From Fasciola hepatica (lineage: Eukaryota; Platyhelminthes; Trematoda; Plagiorchiida; Fasciolidae), in contig CANUEZ040000105.1 of assembly GCA_948099385.1 (NCBI GenBank), positions 434,001-498,000 on the forward strand: DNA of 64,000 nucleotides. Direction: 5' to 3'. The notes under the pieces were generated by a model that saw nothing but the letters and a program-made list of their open reading frames with translations, ran no database searches and was not told the origin of the DNA. The position numbers were made by a program, and so were the translations under genes. Shown here one piece after another: positions 61,396 to 64,000 of the stretch. The first letter of the stretch is position 1; every line of letters begins with the position of its first letter.

Positions 61396-61799
61396 AGTCC
61401 GAATGAATCTGTCTTCCTGTCACGCAGAGAGCGTAAGTTAGATAGACCAATCAAATGACAAGGACAAGTCGGTCGTTGGCAAACCCCTGTCCATGATTGG
61501 TGTTTATTCCATGTCTATACGCATGGTTTCCGCCTAATGGCTCCCATGTAATTTGTAAACGGCTTAAAAATGAATCGCTGATAAGCAATTTTTTCGCCAA
61601 ATTGGACTTCTGTGTGTAATCGCCATTATCTTGTCCACGACGAAGTTGAATTAGAATGTAGAAACGGGAGATCCCTGTCGAACACCACCGGTCGTTTCGA
61701 AAGTACTAGATAGTTTACCGTAAACTCTTATACGGCCAGAAGTATAGAGGTGCAATTATTTCAGTAGATTCACGAACTTCTGGGACATACCTCTCCAGT

Positions 61800-62697
61800 G
61801 AAGCGCACTAGGGAATAGTGAGAAGCCGTGTGATTACGTGGACGAGTTTGTCTGCTTGTTCGCACCTTCGAAATGTAAAGTAATGTTGCAACACAGTGGA
61901 TTTCAACGATTCCGAGTTTGATGTTCAATGTGGAGGAACTAACAACTGTTGACAGCTTTAGTCCTATCGACAGTGGCTTGACGATGGATGGAAGCACGGT
62001 ATTAGAGATGAGTGCGCATATATCCAAAGCTCAAACAGCGTACGCTGGACTGAAGCACATGTGGTGCCGATCGGATATTTCGCAGAAGTTGAAAGCTCAT
62101 GTTTGCTGTGCCGTGGCATGTTCAGTTTTGTTGCATGGTTGAATTATAATCCTGATAATTTCTACCACAGCTAGTTCAGCTTAGTGGACTTGATGGTAAG
62201 GACACATGTCACGTATGGTAAGGACTCATCTACTGTACCGTTTCGTGTTTTCCTTAGTACTCCTAGTAAGCGAAAGAAACTGCTTGGAGGTTATTAGATG
62301 GTTGGACAACAGGGAATGCGAAAATGTACAGCGACATTAGGAAAAGTAGGTGCCTCACATCTTCGTGTTTGGGATCCAAAAGACCCGTCAACCAGTTGAG
62401 TGGATACACTGAGGGGTGTAGAAGCGAAGCGTGAACAGTGGCCGTCGTGTTGTCACTTTCTAGACAATCAGGATGGTTGATCAATCTGCATATGTGCAGT
62501 TGATCTGAGTATTCTGTGTTGGATATTGGGGCACTATTTTCTTTTCCCACCACTGTAATTCCACTCCCTGTCCATCTTGTATATTCATTCTTTCTACTTC
62601 CACTTGCAACATGGTGAGAAGGTCAATGGTCATTAGGACTTGCCCTTCTGTTTAGCACTGTGCAATGATGATGATGATGATAACGATAATGCTGAAT
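61800..62697 (+). mobile_element. RTE-type LINE remnant, copy 3
   Basis: The frame at 61918-62142 matches copy 2. Unlike copy 2, the 3' part and the ATG-rich tail (62664-62695) are retained. Confidence 0.66.
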
Positions 62698-62977
62698 GAA
62701 AATTAATTATACATTGTTTAATGCATGCACATATAGAGATTCCCTTTTGATATCAGTGCAAATCCAACATTCGACAGACTTGATAAGTTATTTCCAATTC
62801 ATCTTCACTCACTCAGTGATTGCTCATATTTGCTTTCGGTTGTTTTCCATTCCCTGTGTGTTCGTGGCTGCGGGATGAATCCCGGAGAAATGCGTCTAAT
62901 ATTTTGGAAGGTTGTATGCATATATTTGTCTGGAACACCTCGGTTGGACCATGTTTAGTAACCACTAGGCTAGTGCG

Positions 62978-63055
62978 TATTTTGGTGACACTCCTTTGTC
63001 GATAATACTGAAATTCGGCATCACAATTTGATAACCCAAACGGCTGATGTCCCAT
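62978..63055 (-). mobile_element. Gypsy-type reverse transcriptase scrap, copy 3
   Basis: Same fragment (HQPFGLSNCDAEFQ) in copy 3. Confidence 0.43.
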
Positions 63056-63350
63056 GAACTACATCTATTCAACATGGGCTGGCGCAGGTTACTTCTTCAA
63101 TTAGACCGAAGACTCACTTATTTTCCTCTATTCCATCAGGTTTTCACGTCGGTCGATAAAGCGAGAATGTTTATTCTTCGTCCGCTTTCTCAAGCTACAC
63201 CTTACTTCCGTCAACTGGAAGAGCATACTTTCGCTGATTGTATTTACTCCTTTACATCGCTTTGATTCGCGGGTCTCTTCAAGTTGTAACTAACTATACT
63301 ATTTCAACAAACATTGTCGTTCGCCTGTCACACCGACTTTTCCCCGTCTG

Positions 63351-63548
63351 TTGTTAATCGTCAGAGCAGCCGTCATTTTATCTGCAATTCGTTTTGTATT
63401 TGATCAACCTTCTGCGCACACAGACGACCGCTTTTCGGACAAGAATGATGTGTGCTATGAGACTCGTGGAAACGAGAGAATTGAAGAGAAGAGGATTTCA
63501 CACCAGAAATTCTCAAAAAGTCAGCTGATGCCTGCACCCGGGTTGTGA
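63351..63548 (+). other. Signal-peptide-like small frame, copy 3
   Basis: 65-residue frame equivalent to 32775-32972, with an Arg replacing a Leu inside the hydrophobic stretch. Confidence 0.22.
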
Positions 63549-63766
63549 CAATAGGACGCTGATTTGGGATGTTAGAGTTTTTGTAAAATCTATGATGAGA
63601 ATGCGTGGTTTGAACGAAGAGACGTGTATAAGAGAGTGAGTTACACTTGAATAGTTCATTGAACCCTAGGCTGATTGGGGTTTGCACGAGCTTTGCATGC
63701 ATAATTTACATGGGGTCAGGAGCAAGTCGTACAATTAAACGGACAATTCAGTTGAAAGTCATTCAC

Positions 63767-63810
63767 CAGGCCATTCTCGAGATCCAGTTGGTACCTATCG
63801 ACTCTGGATA
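63767..63810 (-). CDS. Candidate 44-nt micro-exon, copy 3
   Basis: Same as copies 1 and 2. Confidence 0.28.
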
Positions 63811-64000
63811 CTAAAGTTAGAGGGAGGATGGTTACAAGATATGTGTGAAACGGTTCAGTGACACTAAATTCTAACGGCGACCAAAACTCTACCCATAGAA
63901 TTACATCCCACCGCTTGAAGCCAGTATGTTGACAACACCATTTTTCGCTCAAGTTATTTTCATTCAAAAGAAGTTTGGACAAACAAACAATCTTCAACAT

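Larger units (their letters stand above)
54595..64000. repeat. Tandem unit, copy 3 (right end cut off)
   Basis: Collinear with 24226-33400. Closest to copy 2 overall. Confidence 0.9.

Noticed and set aside
1..64000. Bacterial operons, CRISPR arrays, phage or plasmid features
   Set aside because: None seen. Coding density, introns and retroelements are eukaryotic.

Overview
The window looks like repeat-rich nuclear DNA from a flatworm, most likely a trematode and probably schistosome-like. The base composition is AT-rich, no intact long ORF is present, and there are short spliceosomal introns with GT-AG ends. Broken retroelements of types common in flukes are scattered throughout: RTE-type and CR1/Jockey-type LINEs, Penelope-like elements and LTR-element pieces. 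The species cannot be named from the sequence alone. I see no bacterial features, rRNA, CRISPR array or intact tRNA.

The whole window is a head-to-tail tandem array of one long unit. Copy 1 runs from the left edge to about 24.2 kb and its left end is cut off. Copy 2 runs from about 24.2 to 54.6 kb. Copy 3 runs from about 54.6 kb to the right edge and is cut off. Equivalent points lie 24,226 bp apart (copy 1 to 2) and 30,369 bp apart (copy 2 to 3). Large blocks present in only some copies explain the difference: a 2.35-kb block only in copy 1 (6,115-8,465), and blocks of 2.84 kb (34,082-36,925), 0.69 kb (40,790-41,475) and 7.32 kb (44,031-51,364) in copy 2 but not copy 1.

The main discovery is a multi-exon gene on the minus strand, repeated once per unit and missed by ORF calling because its exons are 21 to 235 nt long. 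Nine exons can be chained with consistent splice phases, ending in a stop codon fused to a poly(A) signal (TGAATAAA). In copy 2 the exons run from 26,434 down to 23,263, and in copy 3 from 56,803 down to 53,632. Copy 1 keeps the upstream exons (3,222 down to 186) and its 3' end lies left of the window. Exon lengths (187, 37, 174, 21, 110, 235, 101, 202 and 182 nt) match in every copy where the exon is present, while introns and flanks carry indels. The product is unrecognised: about 415 residues are visible, with many cysteines, a conserved N-A-T sequon and no obvious membrane segment. The 5' end was not found. Copy 1 carries a local duplication of the 21-nt micro-exon.

Between the gene copies lie degraded mobile elements. 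Each unit carries a Penelope-type GIY-YIG endonuclease remnant, then an RTE-type LINE 3' part with an (ATG)n tail, then a Gypsy-type RT scrap. Copies 1 and 2 also show a minus-strand CR1/Jockey-type LINE, a G-rich potential quadruplex, possible BEL/Pao protease and Gypsy gag zinc-knuckle remnants. The 7.3-kb block of copy 2 holds another LINE fragment, a (TA)n microsatellite and a Penelope reverse transcriptase broken by one stop and two frameshifts. Similarity between copies is a mosaic, as expected from unequal crossing-over and gene conversion.
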